64,000 nt of DNA from Arthrinium phaeospermum (taxonomy: Eukaryota > Ascomycota > Sordariomycetes > Amphisphaeriales > Apiosporaceae), in assembly GCA_006503535.1 (NCBI GenBank), contig QYRS01000002.1, positions 1,116,001 through 1,180,000 of the forward strand, read 5' to 3'. Below, piece after piece: positions 12,172 to 24,466 of the stretch; position 1 is the first letter of the stretch; each line of letters starts with the position of its first letter. The position numbers and the translations under genes are program-made. Under the pieces are notes generated by a model, which was not told the origin of the DNA, made no database searches, and saw nothing but the letters and a program-made list of their open reading frames with translations.

Positions 12172-15125
12172 ATGGACCACATCGGGAACGATAGTTCTCC
12201 CCAGAACAACAACTCGACACGCAAGAAGGCCTCGTCTTTCGCCGGTTTCCTAGGAAAGATCCTCCCCACTCATCGCCCTGAGCAAGGAGGTACTCTTCGA
12301 AGCATGGACGACAGGAGCACCGAGTCTGCGTACCGACGCCTGGACATTAATCCCGAAGAATTAAAAGAATGGAATATAGCAGAGGACTTGCCCATCAGCC
12401 GACGCTTGGAACTTACAGAAGAACGCGCCAACTCTTCTCGTAGACCGGAGCCTCCACGCCCGAGTACAAGCCCAACCGCGGGACGTCCGCCTACTCCGTC
12501 TAAGCGGACGGATCGTCATTTGTCTGCGGCCGAGACGCAGAATCTATTGAGACGCAAGCAGCGCAGTCAGCGGAGACACCGCGAGCTCAAAGCCAGCGGG
12601 GACTGGCTCGGGGTTACGGGAGCCAACCCACAGACGGGTCAATATAACGTATTAACTCCTACTGAAAGCGCCAGCTCGGACCTCACGCCGCCGTCAACCA
12701 AGATAGAAATGAGGAAGCTCACCAAGCGCGTGCAGCAGGCCGAGCGCAGCTACAAGACTGCAAAGGCGATGGAGAATGCGGCAGCAGAGAGGCACGTGAA
12801 GAAGAAAGCGCAGATGAAGCTGGACAAGATCGAGCTAGCCAAGGCGGAAATCCAGCAACAACATGGGCCGCTGGAGTGGAAGCGGCGCGACCGAGCATGG
12901 TCGTCTGTCAGGGAACCTGGACTAAGCCCCATTGCTCAGTCGTTTACGAATACCGAGTCTGAAATTCGTGAGTCTCACACGCCCCTGCCTCAACACTCGA
13001 CTGGTTGTACTAATGTCATCTAGAGTCAGAGGGACATGTTAGTGACAACGATTTTGCTGGAGGCGGCAGAGGCAGTAAAGGCAAACAGCCGGTGAGGTTG
13101 TCCCCTCTGTCCACGCCACAACGACAGGAGCGCGGCAACAAGCTACAGAAACGACGGCGAAATGCAGAGCCGTCGGCAGACACTATAATTCACACGCCGT
13201 CTCGCCAAATCAGCGCCTCTGCCTCCCCCCAAGAACAAGGCCATGATGATAGCGACACAAGAGCCGATGCCGATTTCCGAGTCCCGAACCCTCTCTTAGG
13301 TGGGAATCCTTTTTTATGGAGACGCCGTCGCCGAGCCACGGATCCAGGGGGGCCCGGCGCAAACAAAGCTACAGTGACCTCATCGTTGATGACGCACAAG
13401 AACGAGAGATCACACTCTCTCAATCTGCCATCCCAACAGGACCATTTCAACGGGTTGATAATCCCGGATCATCGCTTAGGGGCTGTAGTGCCCATGGCGG
13501 CGCAGACAGGACGGCTGCCACTGGAGGAAACAAACAACGTATACCCCCTACAACAACTGGACATCCTCTCCCCGGAATACGAGGGCGGGATGGAAGATGG
13601 GAACCTGCCTCTGCCACCACCGAGCCAAAGCGACATGTGCAGTTCGAAAGACCGAACACTCCGAGGCCAATCCATCGCCGGAGCTATAGCGATCTCATCC
13701 CCGTTGACGTTGAGAGAGCCCACGAAGAATCACTTCGACGACCTCCAAAAGTTGGACCGAAGCCAGTCGGATATAGATCTAACGAAAAGGATGCGCAGGC
13801 CTCAACATTCCCCAGCTCTGTACCCCAGCGAGAACGCCATTGCTCCTTACGAGACAAGCAGCCGGGTGACAACCAGAGAGGTGGCAGTCCAGAGCACATC
13901 AGAATACTCGGCTCGACTACGGAGCGCAGACAATCATATCGAGAAGGGCCTGGCAAACTCCGTGACGGGTTGCAACCAGGCGGGACCCCATCTAAGCAGA
14001 CAGTCGACGAAAGGGGCGGAGGTCCAATCAAACAAGAAAGAGAGTATTCCGGAGGCTATGCACGCCTCAGCCGAGATGATACGAGAAGCCGAGGGCGAGC
14101 GTATACCCGAAGGCCGGAACGAGATTATCGAGACCATCGAGAGAAGGAACGGAACAGGCCAGAACAAAGACTCTGTCTTCACACCCATCATCACCACTAC
14201 TGGCTACGCACACGCTCTGCTGATCCAGCCTATCTCGGAAACTATGTTAGGGCAGACTGGCGGACTCGCGACAGACTCAACCGGCGCTCTAGCGGCATGG
14301 AGCTCAAGAATCGAATCACCTCAACCATTCGGCACGTTGACCAGCAAAGCGGCAGGCAGCACGAGAACTTCCCAACTCACTACAATGCGGAGCGGCTCGC
14401 CGAAGCACGAATACAGCCGCTCGGTTCCCATTTTCGGTACTGCATCGGCCAAGATTGTGGAGATACGGCGCCCAAAGTCATCAGCCGGAACACAGTCTCT
14501 ACTGGCCCGCGGGTATTTGAGAGGCAGGAAGGGGGAGGGCATGTCAGCCCAAAGGGCGATATCGGTGCCGAAATCCCATCTCGCCGCAGCACAGTCAAAC
14601 GAGAAACATCGGGAGGCCATCGTCCAGGGAGCCGCACGTACAGCAATTGTGCAGTCACGGGAGAAGGTATCAAACCCCCAAGCTGCGCCTCCAAAGGAAG
14701 CATCGGGAAAGGAGAGCAAAGACGAGCCCCCGAACGAAAAGGAGAAAGGGACTCAGGAGGCGAAGGAGGAGGAAAAGAAGCAAAGCACGGAGCAGGGAGA
14801 GAAGAAGGAGGAGACAACGGCCAAGCCCGAAGGAGAAGGCGAAGGCACCGCTGGTCATTCGCCGCCTAAGCCCCGGAAGTACGATGCTATCAAGACTCTA
14901 CAGACGATAGCGTTGGTCATTACTGGTTGGTTATGGGCCACCATCAGGTACTGGTGGGCGGTTATGAGCCCCGTGTTTGATGGCGAGAGCGAACTATGGA
15001 AAAGACGTTATCAAGAGGAGAGTACATGGAACGACGTGGGGGTCTTCCTCTTTGCTGGAGTCTCTGTGATTGTAGGCCTGGCCTCGGGCGTGCATGTCTT
15101 CAAGGCTGTACGGTGCCTCTTGTAG
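12172..15125 (+). CDS. unknown large, mostly disordered protein with two C-terminal membrane segments
   Basis: Two exons (12172-12967 and 13024-15125) flank a 56-nt intron with a clear CTAAT branch site and give 965 residues. The ATG at 12172 is chosen over upstream open sequence because the stretch before it does not look like protein. Residues about 185-245 are a charged helical region rich in Lys, Ala and Glu that may form a coiled coil (RKLTKRVQQAERSYKTAKAM). The centre is Ser/Thr/Pro-rich and disordered. Residues about 835-875 are a Lys/Glu run. Two hydrophobic segments follow, TLQTIALVITGWLWATIRYW and, after a short polar loop, VGVFLFAGVSVIVGLASGVH. The protein is probably tail-anchored, with a long cytosolic or nucleoplasmic arm. 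I do not recognise a family. A second reading frame stays open across much of exon 2; see the findings. Confidence 0.75.
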
Positions 15126-16379
15126 TATATGGAGTATCAGGGCTCGTAGGGTGTGCGCTTAGAGGTTGGGATGCATGGCCGGTACCGGCTATCGGCGCCC
15201 AGTCTCCGGTGAAGTGGGGGAGATTGGACGGGATCGGGCAGGGGATCGGGTAAACGGGAGTTTTTGTATCGGAAGCAAACCGACTGGAAGGGGAAGGTGG
15301 CTATCAGGGATCCTGTTGTGTTATACAGTAGTAGGCTTAATGGCATGATGTTATCTCTACATCTCTGGCTTGCTGCAGCAGGACGCTTTCTCTCTTGTCT
15401 CTCATCATGGGCGCCGGCTGCGCTGTCGCCTCTTTACCGACTTTTTCTTTTGTGATGTCCAGATATCGCAGCAAGTGGATCGGATCTAACGAGCTACTCC
15501 CACCGTGGACCCGGAATTAGAGAACAAGTTTTTTTTCGGTTCGCCCGGGGAAAGAAAGAACTACGGATGCATACATAGACTATGGGTTCTTCTTGTTTGT
15601 GTCGGCTTCTTCTACTGCCGAGCCCAATCATTTTAGGGTTCGCCAACGCCTGACCATCCAGTTGGTAAACGGCTAGACTCGGATTGCGAAGGTTCGGCAG
15701 TAAGTCTTGGACCTTGCTTGCCTGACAAGCTGCATGGCTCTGTGTGACACTGCATGTGAAGAGGGCTGGCTGCCTGTACTGCACCGTCTGCACGTAGTAG
15801 TGCTACGACTGGGCCGCAAAAAGGGATCAACGGATCCTCCTCATGGCCAGATCAGATACATGCTCCCTCCCCCGTCTGCGCTAAGGAGCCAAGGCGACAT
15901 GGAAAGTATGGAGAATTTGGAGATTCGGAACACGCAGCGGGTGGGGTTGGCCAATGGCAAGGCCTCCATTGCCAATGACGTTGGCCAGATCTCCAACCAA
16001 GCCCTTCGAAAATAATCCAAAACGCCCCTCCCGACGTCGGAGCCACCATTCCAGCGGCCGATTGCGGCGTGCGAGGGCTCTCAAAGATTTGAGGCCGAGA
16101 TATCTATTTTAGTATGAACGTTACTGACTCTATCCTACCTCGTTCCAGTCAGTTTGTCAATTTTCGCTTTAATTTGAGACAGTTGTCGTTTAGGAGGCCA
16201 TTTCCCCTCTCCCCTTCCCTCCCACTGCTCAAACAAAATCCTTGGGTCTTTCCACTCGAGTCGATACCTCTTTCCTCCTTTAACCCTCCTATTTTTATAT
16301 TTTCCAAAACAGTTCCTTCCTCTTGAACACAAAGTGAATATAGCAAGGAAGCTATAGGTACAGCCCGAGCTATCCCAAG
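15126..16379. other. LEU1 upstream region
   Basis: About 1.25 kb between the unknown membrane protein and LEU1. It contains a Leu3-type palindrome at 15178-15189, a TGACTC word at 16125 that resembles a CPC1/Gcn4 half site, and a CT-rich tract at about 16200-16230 that is typical of strong fungal promoters and leaders. No further gene is seen. Confidence 0.5.
15178..15189. promoter_or_regulatory. Leu3-type operator palindrome
   Basis: The 12-bp perfect palindrome GCCGGTACCGGC matches the CCGGNNCCGG core bound by the zinc-cluster activator Leu3, which controls leucine and branched-chain amino acid genes in fungi. It lies 53 bp after the stop of the preceding gene and 1190 bp before the LEU1 ATG, which is far for a yeast promoter but possible in filamentous fungi. 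Identity is seen; use by Leu3 is inferred. Confidence 0.5.
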
Positions 16380-18803
16380 ATGCCGGCTACAGACAGCGCA
16401 CCCGCGTCCCTGTACGACAAGGTCTTCAGCTCTCATGTTGTTGATGAGAAGCTGGACGGCACGGTTTTGTTGTATATTGGTAAGTCGACAACATCCTCAT
16501 CCAAGTCAATTGGGTCGTGATCGTGACCGATGGCTGGAATACTAACCATCCCGTTGCAACCAGATCGCCACTTGGTCCACGAGGTTACCTCCCCACAAGC
16601 GTTCGAGGGACTGAAGAATGCCGGCCGCAAGGTCCGGAGACCGGACTGCACCCTCGCAACCACAGATCACAATGTCCCCACCAAGTCCCGAAAGGGCATT
16701 AAGGACATTTCGACCTTCATCGAGGAGGACGATTCCCGTCTGCAGTGCGTGACTCTCGAAGAAAACGTAAAAGACTTCGGCCTCACATATTTCGGTCTCG
16801 GCGACAAACGCCAGGGCATCGTCCACGTTATCGGCCCGGAGCAGGGTTTCACTCTGCCCGGCACCACCCTCGTCTGCGGTGACAGCCACACTTCCACACA
16901 CGGCGCCTTCGGTGCCTTCGCCACGGGTATTGGTACTTCCGAGGTCGAGCACGTGCTGGCCACCCAATGTCTTATCACAAAGAGGAGCAAGAACATGAGG
17001 ATACAAGTTGATGGCGAGCTGGCTCCCGGTGTCAGCTCCAAGGATGTCGTTCTGTATGCCATTGGCCAGATCGGCACCGCTGGTGGCACCGGCTGTGTCA
17101 TCGAGTTCTGCGGCTCTGTCATCCGCAGCTTGAGTATGGAGGCTCGTATGTCCATCTGCAACATGGCAATCGAGGGTGGTGCCCGTGCTGGCATGGTCGC
17201 TCCCGATGAGGTCACCTTTGAGTATCTCAAGGGCAAGCCCCTCGCGCCCCCTTACCCCTCTGCCGAGTGGGACCAGGCTGTCGCCTACTGGAAGACCCTC
17301 CAGTCGGACCCTGACGCCAAGTACGATATCGATGTCCAGATTGATGGCAGCGAGATCATCCCTACCATTACCTGGGGAACCAGCCCCGAAGATGTCGTCC
17401 CTATCACCGGCGTCGTCCCGGACCCCGAGACCTTTAGCAACGAGCAAAAGAAGAAGGCTGGCCGACGAATGTTGGAGTACATGGGGCTCACTGCTGGCAC
17501 GCCCATGCAAGATATTACCATCGACAAGGTCTTTATTGGATCTTGCACCAACTCTCGTATCGAGGATCTGCGAGCCGCGGCCCAAGTAGTCAAGGGCAGG
17601 AAGAAGGCTGACAACGTGCTACATGCCATGGTTGTCCCAGGTTCCGGTCTGGTAAAGGACCAAGCCGAGGCTGAGGGCTTGGACAAGATTTTCACAGATG
17701 CCGGGTTCGACTGGAGAGAAGCCGGTTGCAGCATGTGCCTTGGCATGAACCCCGACATCCTTTCCCCCAAGGAACGATGTGCCAGCACCAGCAACCGAAA
17801 CTTCGAGGGTCGCCAGGGTGCTCAGGGCCGCACTCATCTCATGTCGCCTGTCATGGCAGCAGCGGCGGGTATTGTGGGCAAGCTCACAGACGTGCGAAAC
17901 CTTACACAGTACAAGGCTAGCCCCCATATCGAGGCTTTCCAGCCACACTCGACATCAGCACACGGCAAGATCGACGACCGAGTTGCCACCGATGAGAAAT
18001 CCAGGGAAGAACTCACCGACCAGCCCATTGACAGCTCACCGACCACCAACCACGTCGTGTCAGACGCCAAGGGTTCCCAAGGACTCCCCAAGTTCCTGCA
18101 ACACCGGGGTATCGCTGCTCCGATGGACAACAACAACATCGACACAGACGCCATCATCCCCAAGCAGTTCCTCAAGACCATCAAGCGAACCGGCCTCGGC
18201 TCTGCGCTTTTCAACGACTGGCGCTACCTTGAGGATGGATCGCCCAACCCCAAGTTTGTCCTCAACCAAGAGCCTTACACACAGGCCAAGATCCTGGTGT
18301 GCACTGGTGTCAACTTTGGATGCGGAAGCTCCCGAGAGCACGCTCCGTGGGCCCTGCTCGACTTTGGCATCAAGTGTGTGATTGCCCCCTCGTTCGCCGA
18401 TATCTTCTTCAACAACACATTCAAGAACGGTATGCTGCCTATCCGGATTACGGACCAGGCCGATCTGGAGAAGGTGGCCGCCGAGGCTCGTGCTGGAAAG
18501 GAGATTGAGGTCGATCTGCCAAACCAAGTCGTTCGTGATGAGAAGGGCAATGAGCTTTGCAAGTTCGATGTCGAGGAGTTCCGCAAGCATTGCTTGATTA
18601 ACGGACTGGATGATATCGGCTTGACAATGCAGCTTGAGGAAAAGATTGTGGAGCATGAGAAGAAGGTCAGCCAGGAGACGCCGTGGATCGACGGAACTTC
18701 GTATTTGAGGAGGAAAGGTCAGGGCGGTAAGCTGGCGGCAAAGGCCGTACCGGTCCCCAAAACGAACCGCGGGGAGGAGATCAAGAACCCCATTGATTGG
18801 TAA
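16380..18803 (+). CDS. LEU1: 3-isopropylmalate dehydratase (alpha-isopropylmalate isomerase)
   Basis: Two exons (16380-16479 and 16564-18803) over an 84-nt intron give 779 residues, the normal length of the fungal single-chain enzyme. It converts 2-isopropylmalate to 3-isopropylmalate in leucine synthesis. The aconitase-type large domain fills roughly residues 10-490. The [4Fe-4S] ligands are visible as Cys361 in GSCTNSR and Cys422 and Cys425 in [11 protein letters not shown]. After a linker of about 60 residues, the small swivel domain begins near residue 535 with [20 protein letters not shown] and contains the [13 protein letters not shown] substrate loop. In bacteria these two parts are separate LeuC and LeuD chains. 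A Leu3-like site and a Gcn4-like half site lie upstream. The call is secure. Confidence 0.97.
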
Positions 18804-19103
18804 CACAAGGCGTGTTTACCAAAATTTGTCACGATTATTACGTTCAAACGCGCAAAAGTTATCAGCAGGTCTTTGTTATAGCAGGCCTCCTTAATATGAT
18901 TTGCCCAATGCAAAATCAAGCTTTGTTTTCACCCTACTGCCAAGTTCCAGTCCGATAGATGCGAAGCAACATAATTCAGAGTTGATGACTGTAATGACAC
19001 TTCGTGAGCGTGTCATCGTACGTTAAACCAAAATTGACTGATTTATATTCACCATGACGTGTATCACCTGGTGAAAGACGCTCCGCTACTATAACACCAA
19101 AGT
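18804..19103. other. convergent 3' ends of LEU1 and the NmrA-like gene
   Basis: 300 bp between two stop codons of genes that face each other. It probably holds both polyadenylation regions. No gene is seen. Confidence 0.5.
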
Positions 19104-20066
19104 TCAAACGCTCTTCTCCCCAACAATTTTCTTCACGACCTCACCCATGTTTTCTTCCTTCTCCATGCCCAGCAGCTCGTAATCCACCACCTTGTCGTTG
19201 TAGTCCCCGCCGTAGCCTTCGGCGAACGTCAGGGGGAAGAGCAGCATGGCCTTGGCGAACGGATTGCCGCTGGCCTCCTCGGCCGCGACCTGGCGCCGGA
19301 CGTCCTGTTCGAGGCTCTTGTGCGTCACCTGCCACTCCTGCTCGGTCGTGCCCGTGGCCCGGAGCACGCTGTCGAAGAGGTCGCGCTGCGACGCCCGGAA
19401 CGAGCTGAAGTAGACCCACGAGTCGCCGTAGCGCGCGGCCAGCTCGGCCTCGGGCAGGCCCAGCAGCGCCGCCAGGCTCTTGCCCGTGCGCTCGAGGGTC
19501 GCGAGGTTGGCCCGGGCGTCGCAGTCGGTCCACAGCGTCGCCGTGCGCTGCCCGGCGTCGACGCCGAAGAAGCCGCCGCGCAGGCAGAAGTCGAGCCACG
19601 GGTTGTTGACGACGCCGAGCCAGCGCAGCCCCAGCTCCGCGGCCAGGGCGCGGTACTGCTCCTTGGCCACCATGAGCGTCGCGCCCACGTCGGCGTACAG
19701 CTTTTCGTTGGTCCGGTCGGAGCCGAACTCGCAGGGGACGACCCAGGTCACGCCCGCTTTGGCGGCGGCGCGGATCAGGGGGTCTTGTGATTCGTAGCCG
19801 CCGTGGCCGACGGCGAGGATGAGGGCGTCCTGGCCCTGCAGGGCGGTCGCGAGGAAGGCCGGGTCGGAGTAGGAGCCCCGGTGCACGTGGGCGACGCCCG
19901 CGGCGGACAGGATGTTTTCCTTGACCGACTTGGAGTCGGCCCGCGTGATCACCGAGACGGTGTGGATGCCCTCGACCAGCAGGGCCGAGAGGATCGCGGA
20001 CCCGATGTTGCCGGCGGCGCCGACGAGGGCGATGTTGCGGGGCTGCTTGGGGAAACGGGGAGACAT
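19104..20066 (-). CDS. NmrA-like / isoflavone-reductase-like NAD(P)-binding protein
   Basis: A single exon of 320 residues. The N-terminal Rossmann motif GAAGNIGSAILSALL (residues about 16-30) is the GxxGxxG dinucleotide site of atypical short-chain dehydrogenases. HRGSYSDPAFLATALQGQDA follows, then LILAVGHGGYESQDPLIRAA and VVPCEFGSDRTN, the blocks typical of the NmrA and phenylcoumaran/isoflavone reductase group (CipA-like in fungi). Members are small-molecule reductases or redox-sensing regulators. The substrate cannot be told. The start is the first ATG of the open frame and leaves the usual short lead before the Rossmann motif. The third codon positions are very GC-rich. It points toward LEU1 and shares no obvious pathway with it. 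Confidence 0.85.
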   Translation of the reverse strand: MSPRFPKQPRNIALVGAAGNIGSAILSALLVEGIHTVSVITRADSKSVKENILSAAGVAHVHRGSYSDPAFLATALQGQDALILAVGHGGYESQDPLIRAAAKAGVTWVVPCEFGSDRTNEKLYADVGATLMVAKEQYRALAAELGLRWLGVVNNPWLDFCLRGGFFGVDAGQRTATLWTDCDARANLATLERTGKSLAALLGLPEAELAARYGDSWVYFSSFRASQRDLFDSVLRATGTTEQEWQVTHKSLEQDVRRQVAAEEASGNPFAKAMLLFPLTFAEGYGGDYNDKVVDYELLGMEKEENMGEVVKKIVGEKSV

Positions 20067-21463
20067 GATGACGGTGGTGGGACTTCTACCTTGGAAATGA
20101 ACCTGAAATGGGAATATGAAAAGGGAGTTTTCTGATTGCGGGCTGCTTAAGTTTGCTCTTGAAAGGGTTGCGAGCCTTATATGTGTGAACGTAGCTGAGG
20201 GATAGCTATTGGCGTCTTAGTAACAGGTCACTTCCGAACGTACTTACCTCTACACGCAACAACTCAAAACACAATATACGAGGCCTGCATACGTCTGCTC
20301 TCCCCTTGTCTCCCCGATCCTGATTTCTGAGCATCTGCCATTCCTTCCACTTCACGATAGCTCGGTAAACCCAAGAATGCCGAGTTCCTTTTTGGATTGG
20401 TCATGGTGCAAATAGGGGGCGTGGTCTGCAAGGTAATGCTAGCAAGCCACGCCACGTAGAGTTGGCATCGTACTCATCAAGACGCTTTCATCTTCAGCGG
20501 CACGCAATTGACATGGAAAAGCAGGGGCTCATCGCTTGGTGGTTAGTAATCAAATTCAGTAGCATGTAGCATGCTCGGACTCCGGCGCAACCATGGTCAC
20601 TACCCTACCACACTCTAGGATACCACCGTGAGGCTGACAAATGAACTACAAGGGTTCCATTTCTGCGGCAATCCAAACCGACTCACACACACAAATGATA
20701 GGACAGACAAGAGTGTTTCTAGTAGATTGATTGATTACTCTCCAGCTATGGCTAATATCTCCATAAAGCTCGCAGGATGCGGGTAGGATAAAGGCAAAGT
20801 CTTCCGGCTGACTGATCCAGTCCGTCCAGCCCACCGCAGCGCAAGCGGGCGGGACCCGACAGAGACAGAAAGCTTTCTCTGCTCTTTTTCTCAACTTCCT
20901 GGCAAATTTTTGGGTTGGATAAAGCATACTGAGTGAGTCTCAACAGTGATACCCAATCAGCAAAAAGCCAGGCCGCAAGCAAAGCTCATGGATGAAACGC
21001 TGTATGTATGGCGATTCCCGTGCTCAACAGTGTCAGCTTTTGCTGGGTATGTTTCGGTTGCCGTATACGTCCAGATAAAACACCGATGCGTTCACCTCCC
21101 TCCCTCTCTGATAGTTGTACAATAATCTTTCCTCCCAAACACCGCACACAGCTCTTCTGCTCCATGCTAACCACCCCCCTAAAGTACTACCAGTTTGCTG
21201 GTAGCCCGGATGGGTGGCGGCACATGCCCGAGAAATGCTGCATATAATCCGGGGTATCTTTCGTGTCTATCCGTCGTAAAAAGTCGTAAACACAACCAAT
21301 CAAGTCTATCATCGAGACTCTATAAGGCCAGTGTGAACTGTTGCGACCAAAGTCCTCAGGGTCGAGTAGTTCAGCGTCGGATTGAAGCTGCGGGTATCGC
21401 GTGGTGGCTACCCACGAGGCCTTGCCCTCCAATCCGACGCAACCAGGGGTCAGAGCAAGGTTC
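20067..21463. other. intergenic region between NmrA-like and J-domain genes
   Basis: About 1.4 kb. Both neighbours are on the minus strand, so it holds the promoter of the NmrA-like gene and the 3' end of the J-domain gene. The short open frames here look random and carry no recognisable motif. Confidence 0.5.
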
Positions 21464-24400
21464 CTACTTCATCCTGTCCCGGAATACCACAAACTCGCGC
21501 ACACGACTCTGGTGGTCATCGCACCACTGCGACCACTTCTTGCGAATTTCGTGGTCCTGCTCGACCTCGTTCTGGTAGGTGCGGGCAACATCTCCACCCT
21601 GGTTCAACTCTAGCCAAGACAAACCGAGCTGCTGACGTCGCAGCTTGTTTTGCTCCTGACGAGCAACAAAATGGTCCAGAACCTTCTGGTTGAAGATTTC
21701 CCATTTGTCCATGTAGTTACCAAAGTCTTGGGCGTACTTTCGGAACACCGCTGTGCTAGGTCTAATAGAAGGCACCGCCATCGTGGGAGGCAGGCGCGGA
21801 GCGATCGGCGGCGTAGGGAAAGCCAGCGGCACACCTACGGGCTGCTCTCTCTCAATAGGAATCGCCTCGGAGGGCATGCTGTCAAACGGCAATGTCGACT
21901 TGAGATCGGCAAATGACTTCAAGCCTGTCGGAGCTGGTTCAGCGAACGGCTCGCAATTTTTGAAGTCGGCAAAGGTGGTTCTGAATTCTTCCGAGTCTTC
22001 TGAGCCGCCTACGGGAGCCGCATACGGGTTAGCGCTCGCGGGGGCTGATGTTGACTGCACATTTCCGTGTCCGGTCACGGGTAGGTTAGCTGCCTCGATG
22101 GTTGAAGTCGGGCGTGGAGGCACAGGAGGGGCAGCTCCTTCTACATTCCCTGCACGCCATTCGGGTCGGTTGGGCTCCACGTGAATGTTACGCACCCCGT
22201 TGGCTGGTCCCTTGGGCGTAGCGTCTCCCTCCTCAGGGGGGTCAATATCCATGGCGTTCGGGCTGTCGGTAGTAGTCGGGGTCGGAGGCACTTCTCGCCA
22301 TCCATCACTCGAACTACTCTCCTCGTCTTCAACCAGCCCAGCGGTACCCATAGTCATCTTCACTGGCTTGGAGTTCTTTCTCGAGGGTGCTCGGCGGGTG
22401 GGCGATCCTGACGCGCTCTTGGACGGCTGAGGAACGAAGTGCTGGGGCCCTATCTTCTCATTCCATTCCCCTGCAGAAAATCCTGTCTTGGAAACCTCCT
22501 CTTCACTCTCCTGAGTTGAGGGCATTGGATTGGTAGCTTGGCGGGGACGTGGGACTGGCCTGGCAGGGGACCGTCGGCTGCTACCAGAACGAGAGCCTTT
22601 TCTGGACGGCGTTGGTGAGCTTGTCGAAGGACCGCCCGCCTTGAACTCCCATCCGTCTTCGTCCTGGTCGTCAACAAATCTAGTGTTGATGTTTTCAGAG
22701 CTGCCGTTGGTGTTGAATCGGGCTTGATTCGGACTTGGAGCGGATGTAGTAGGATCGCTGGAGAAGGTGAAACTAGAGGGGTCATCAGCGCCGGTCTTAA
22801 GCTTATTGCGGTTGCCAAATAGTGTGTCGCCAAAAAGGCCTGCCGCATACTCCTCAAGCGTTGTAGGTTGCATGCCATCTTTGGCTAGCACCCTCTGATA
22901 TGGACGCCGTTGGGACATCTCAGGGTTCACGACTCCACTTGAAGCGCGCACATCAGAAGTAACTGGAGTATCCTGGGCCTGGCCACTGTTGCCAGTCTCG
23001 GTCGTTTGATCGTTAAGTGAAGAGAACGGGGATACATAAGGGTAACGAGAAGGAACGAAGTATTGCGAGAGGGGAATTGCATACACTGATGGGTTGGCGC
23101 CTGTGTTGGCTGTCGAAGCTGGAAGATTGTCAGCACGATATCTAAAAAGGGCCAGTCAGTGGTCGACTTACGCTCAGTGGAAGGCTCATCAGCCGGATTG
23201 GTCGCGCTGGGCCGCGGCTTGTAGCGATCACTGGCTCGTGAAGGGAATGTATTGCCGTTATTTGCAGTCCTTCTGCTGCCGATGTTTGCCGCGTTGTTGG
23301 CTCTACCAGAATCCTCGGATGCTCCATCGTTACTAGAAGTCTTGGGCGTACTGTTGCTACGCGGCCGCTGTGTTGGGAAGGGGAAGGTGTCAGTACCCAG
23401 GCCTTCATTGGTATCCGTTCGCGACGATTCTCGGGTGCTCTTAGCTCGACCTAAGCCTGAACCTTCATCGAACAGACTGGTTTTCTCTCCACCAGGGGTG
23501 TGGTAAGGCGTGCTTCGATGTCCGTCCATGTAATTCTCCCGGAACTGAGCCAATGGGTCAGGGGGCACTTGTGCGGAGGAATTGCGGGCCTTTCGCGCAG
23601 CGCTTGCAGACATGTCGCTGAATATGTTCGTGTGGTTGCGATCGGTATAGTAGTTCCTGTTAGGAGCCGGGGGTTCGTCGCCTAAGCCAGGGGAGCGCGG
23701 GGTGTACCCAGTCCGTCTAGCGCTGTTACCAAAGGATGCCTGCGCCTTCTGCTTTTGGGAGGCTGCTCTGGGGATACTGGGCTCCGGATTGGACGCCTTA
23801 CTTTCCCGTGTGGCAGAAGTCGGCGCCCGACCCGGGGTAGGGGGCGGGGGCACTGGTCTACCGCGCGAATTTGGTCGCATGTTCTCCCAGGCCTGGTAGT
23901 TGCTCCTAGCCTCAGCGCTGTCCTTCCCTGAGGCGGCTTTACCGCCACGCGGAACGCTACCGCCAGCAAAATTCGAGTATCGATGGGCTCCTGAAGTTGG
24001 GCGGCTTTGCGCATTATTGGCCGCAGAGGTCGCAGGGGTTCGCCGAGGGGGCGGCGGGTATGCCTTTGCCGCATCTTGCCATGGGTTTCCTCGTACACCA
24101 GAAGCACCTGGGTATCTAGACCGAGTGCTTCGCAGGGTGTCGTCGTATTTCCTTCGTTGCGTCTCATCGGTGAGAATCTCATGCGCCGATTGGATGATTT
24201 GGAACTTCGTATTCACCTCGGCTTCTCTGCCGGGGTTGCGATCCGGATGGTACTTGAGTGCTGTGAAAGAGTAGCAACAATCAGTGACATGCTCTAGGAC
24301 AAACTGGTCTCGCCTTCTTTTTTCCACATTCGGATCATGGACTGTTGTCAAGCAGAACGCTTCACTTACCGAGTTTCCTGTACTGCTTCTTAATCTCATC

Positions 24401-24466
24401 GACCGATGCACTGGGCGAGACATCAAGGTCCGCATAGTAGTTGCGGGACGGGTCAAGCTTGGGCAT
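21464..24466 (-). CDS. J-domain (DnaJ/Hsp40) protein with long disordered body
   Basis: Three exons on the minus strand (24466-24370, 24260-23172, 23118-21464), with introns of 109 and 53 nt, give 946 residues. The J domain occupies residues about 10-75: YYADLDVSPSASVDEIKKQY, then the invariant HPD at 37-39, then a helix-rich end EILTDETQRRKYD. The first intron splits the J domain four residues before HPD. The middle 700 residues are Ser/Pro-rich and disordered. The last 100 residues (YAQDFGNYMDKWEIFNQKVL and following) are ordered, helical and probably the conserved fungal-specific part. J proteins stimulate Hsp70 ATPases; the client is unknown. There is no zinc-finger or DnaJ C-terminal peptide-binding domain, so this is a class C member. 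Confidence 0.88.

Noticed and set aside
16542..17585. 347-residue open frame opposite LEU1 on the minus strand
   Set aside because: It lies wholly inside the highly conserved LEU1 exon and reads as low-information Gly/Asp/Leu sequence. It is a shadow of codon bias.
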